DNA of 64,000 bases from Mameliella sp. MMSF_3455. GTDB taxonomy: Bacteria; Pseudomonadota; Alphaproteobacteria; Rhodobacterales; Rhodobacteraceae. The stretch spans positions 1 to 64,000 of the forward strand of contig NZ_JASHJL010000011.1 in the NCBI RefSeq assembly GCF_030733205.1, in the 5' to 3' direction. A program made the position numbers and the translations under genes. The notes beneath the pieces were generated by a model, which saw only the letters and a program-made list of their open reading frames with translations, was not told the origin of the DNA and ran no database searches. Below, piece by piece: positions 62,460 to 64,000 of this stretch (position 1 is its first letter; each line of letters begins with the position of its first letter).

Positions 62460-63428
62460 TCAATGCGCCTTGGCGTCACCCTCTCCGAAGAAACGCGCCC
62501 AGACCGGCGCGACCAGCTTGGTCCCGATGGGGATAAGGACCAGCCCGGCCAGGAACCCGATCACAAAGTCGATCCCCGCCGTCACGCCCCATTCCAGCAG
62601 CGCATCTCCATTGCCGATGGAATGCGCGATGTCATGCACCGCCTGGTACGGCACGCCCCATCCCATTTCCTTCAGCGAATTTGTGAGGATGTGCCCCCCG
62701 ACCCAAAGCATTGCTGCCGTCCCGATGATCGCCAGCGCCTTCAGCAACCAGGGCATGAACTTGACGATGGCGCGACCAAAACCGCGTGTCGCGCCTAGGC
62801 GACCGCGTTGGCTCAACCACAGGCCCACGTCGTCCATTTTCACGATGATGGCCACGGCGCCGTAGACGGCAAAGGTGATCAGCACCGCAACTACGGCCAG
62901 CGTCGCGGCCTGCATGGCGAAATTCGGCGCCTCAATGGCCGAGAGCGAGATCACCATGATCTCTGCCGAAAGGATGAAATCCGTCTTGATCGCGCCCTTC
63001 ACCTTGGCCTCTTCAAGGTGCGTGGGATCGCCGACGTCATGGCTGCCGTCCGGTCCGCCGGAATGATCGTCATGGGGCATCATCACATGGACGATCTTCT
63101 CTGCCCCCTCGAAACACAGGTAGCACCCGCCCAGGATCAGCAAGGGCCAGACCAGCCAGGGCGCAAAAGCCGCCATCAACAGGGCCGCCGGCATCAGGAA
63201 AACCAGCTTGTTGATCAGGGACCCCCGCGCGATCCGCCAGATGATCGGCAATTCGCGGGCCGGTTCAAAACCCTGCACGTATTTCGGTGTCACCGCTGCG
63301 TCGTCGATGATGACGCCCGCGGTCTTGGACCCGGCTTTCATTGCCGCCGCGCCAATATCGTCGACCGAGGCCGCCGCCACCTTGGCGATCGCAGAAACGT
63401 CATCGAGAAGTGCCAGAAGTCCGCTCAT
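62460..63428 (-). CDS. DUF808 inner-membrane protein (YedI type)
   Basis: The 322-residue protein begins MSGLLALLDDVSAIAKVAAA, the DUF808 signature. It continues with DDAAVTPKYVQGF and five or six membrane segments (for example PAALLMAAFAPWLVWPLLIL), including the AEIMVISLSAIEAPN region. A polar loop with HDDHSGGPDGSHD is near the middle. E. coli YedI belongs here; no function is established. It starts 22 bases before the DoxX gene ends, as part of a likely two-gene unit. Confidence 0.92.
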   Translation of the reverse strand: MSGLLALLDDVSAIAKVAAASVDDIGAAAMKAGSKTAGVIIDDAAVTPKYVQGFEPARELPIIWRIARGSLINKLVFLMPAALLMAAFAPWLVWPLLILGGCYLCFEGAEKIVHVMMPHDDHSGGPDGSHDVGDPTHLEEAKVKGAIKTDFILSAEIMVISLSAIEAPNFAMQAATLAVVAVLITFAVYGAVAIIVKMDDVGLWLSQRGRLGATRGFGRAIVKFMPWLLKALAIIGTAAMLWVGGHILTNSLKEMGWGVPYQAVHDIAHSIGNGDALLEWGVTAGIDFVIGFLAGLVLIPIGTKLVAPVWARFFGEGDAKAH

Positions 63429-63450
63429 ACCGCGCCCCCACTCAACCTGT

Positions 63451-63846
63451 TCAACGCGAACCTACCCCTTGGGACGCAAACCGCAAGCGCCACGCCCCGC
63501 CGCCCTGCCCGGCCAGCACCAGGCAGCCACCGGCGATGGCCCAGTTCTTGACGAAGATGCTCATTTGCCAGGGATCGTCCGGCACCAAGTGAAAGAAGGA
63601 CGTCCCCATGCAATACAGCGCCAGCGACAGGGCCACCGGACGCAGCGCGATTCCCAGGATCAGCGCCACCGCCGCCCCGAGGTTGTAGGCCATCGCTAGC
63701 CAGACCAACCCGAATGGCAGCCCCCAACCTTCCAGCATCTCTCCGGCCGAGGTCGAATCGATGGCCTTCTGCACCGCCCCGGCAAGGAAAAGCGCCGCGA
63801 TAAGGATGCGCCCGGCAAGGCTGACAAGGTTGTTCCATCTCTGCAT
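63451..63846 (-). CDS. DoxX-family membrane protein
   Basis: The 131-residue protein has four hydrophobic segments and the DoxX-like N-terminus LAGRILIAALFLAGAVQKAI. DoxX proteins are small quinone-oxidoreductase-related or redox-linked membrane proteins; the role here is not known. GGGGAT lies before the ATG at 63846. A longer frame from 63951 adds residues without conservation. It is the first gene of a pair with the DUF808 gene, 22 bases apart. Confidence 0.87.
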   Translation of the reverse strand: MQRWNNLVSLAGRILIAALFLAGAVQKAIDSTSAGEMLEGWGLPFGLVWLAMAYNLGAAVALILGIALRPVALSLALYCMGTSFFHLVPDDPWQMSIFVKNWAIAGGCLVLAGQGGGAWRLRFASQGVGSR

Positions 63847-64000
63847 GGCGAAGATCCCCTGTGGTTCCCACCACGTTACCGCAAACGCGATCGGAGGGTT
63901 AGCGCCACCACGCGAATCCTTGTCACGTTTACCGCTAACATATTGTTCCACAATGGTTATTGGACTTTGCAGAGGCAGAAGGCGTCCTTATACGGAAGCC

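Noticed and set aside
63940-64000. Possible start of a plus-strand gene at the window edge (TTG near 63961)
   Set aside because: Only about 13 codons are visible and there is no ribosome-binding site, so no gene can be supported.
1-64000. CRISPR arrays, insertion sequences, prophage or integrase genes, rRNA
   Set aside because: I looked for regularly spaced repeats, transposase and integrase motifs, phage structural genes and rRNA signature sequences and saw none.

Overview
The window is a GC-rich (roughly low-60s % by eye), densely coded chromosomal segment. It is most likely from a Rhodobacteraceae (Roseobacter-group) alphaproteobacterium. Supporting features are the gene set: phoR-pstSCAB-phoU-phoB, the large B12-dependent ribonucleotide reductase NrdJ, an invasion-associated locus B protein, a class II DAHP synthase, eukaryotic-type NADP-isocitrate dehydrogenase, PstA with a long N-terminal domain, and RTX exoproteins. 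A GC-rich double hairpin followed by a CTCCCGAAGTATTT-type tail (48934-49016) also resembles intergenic elements I recall from this family. I see no IS element, prophage, integrase, CRISPR array, rRNA or plasmid gene, so this looks like core chromosome with a few accessory genes.

Layout. 1-1940: aroQ translationally coupled to a LuxR-type solo regulator, then a gene-free, hairpin-rich stretch. 1860-3718 (minus): rpsB-tsf with an intrinsic terminator. 3894-11067 (minus): the phosphate regulon phoR, pstS, pstC, pstA, pstB, phoU, phoB, with a three-unit Pho box in front of pstS; phoR overlaps a Cys/Met-type PLP enzyme gene (12134-13312). 13566-15633 (minus): yicC-gmk-gamma-carbonic anhydrase. 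15834-20575: PAS protein, class II DAHP synthase, GlxA-type regulator with a coupled GNAT, and a MarR-GNAT fusion. 20689-28060: a secreted PQQ-type sugar dehydrogenase and a branched-chain amino-acid type ABC operon (livK G F, two small exported proteins, H, M). 28180-36900: small protein, XRE-cupin regulator divergent from an acyl-CoA synthetase, FrnE-like DsbA, K+ channel, MFS pump, icd, YitT protein, and a Clp-like/peptidoglycan-binding exported protein.

36999-44230 (minus): EF-hand protein, nrdJ and a small downstream gene, and a CHRD/RTX/DUF4214 exoprotein. The nrdJ upstream region has NrdR-like and DnaA-like sites. 44402-48909: tRNA-Pro(TGG), DUF192, double cold-shock protein, pdxH, fabI, LysE exporter, xanthine phosphoribosyltransferase. 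49044-58188: aminotransferase, ppiD-trpE, sufE, lipoprotein, RNase D, small membrane protein, purM-purN, and a CAT-anticodon tRNA (probably Ile2). 58365-63846: RTX protein with a beta-solenoid-like N-terminus, HerA-like ATPase, a gene-free stretch with two intrinsic terminators and probable small RNAs, IalB protein, DUF808 and DoxX proteins.

Functionally most genes are housekeeping: translation, phosphate homeostasis, aromatic amino-acid and purine synthesis, dNTP supply, fatty-acid synthesis and Fe-S assembly. The less ordinary items are the possible RNA genes at 61400-61640, the LuxR solo whose AHL-contact residues are substituted, the two exported proteins inside the liv operon, the DnaA/NrdR-like site cluster near nrdJ, and the two RTX proteins. 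No single stretch convincingly encodes a wholly new system; the strongest unexplained signal is the twin-terminator gene-free region.
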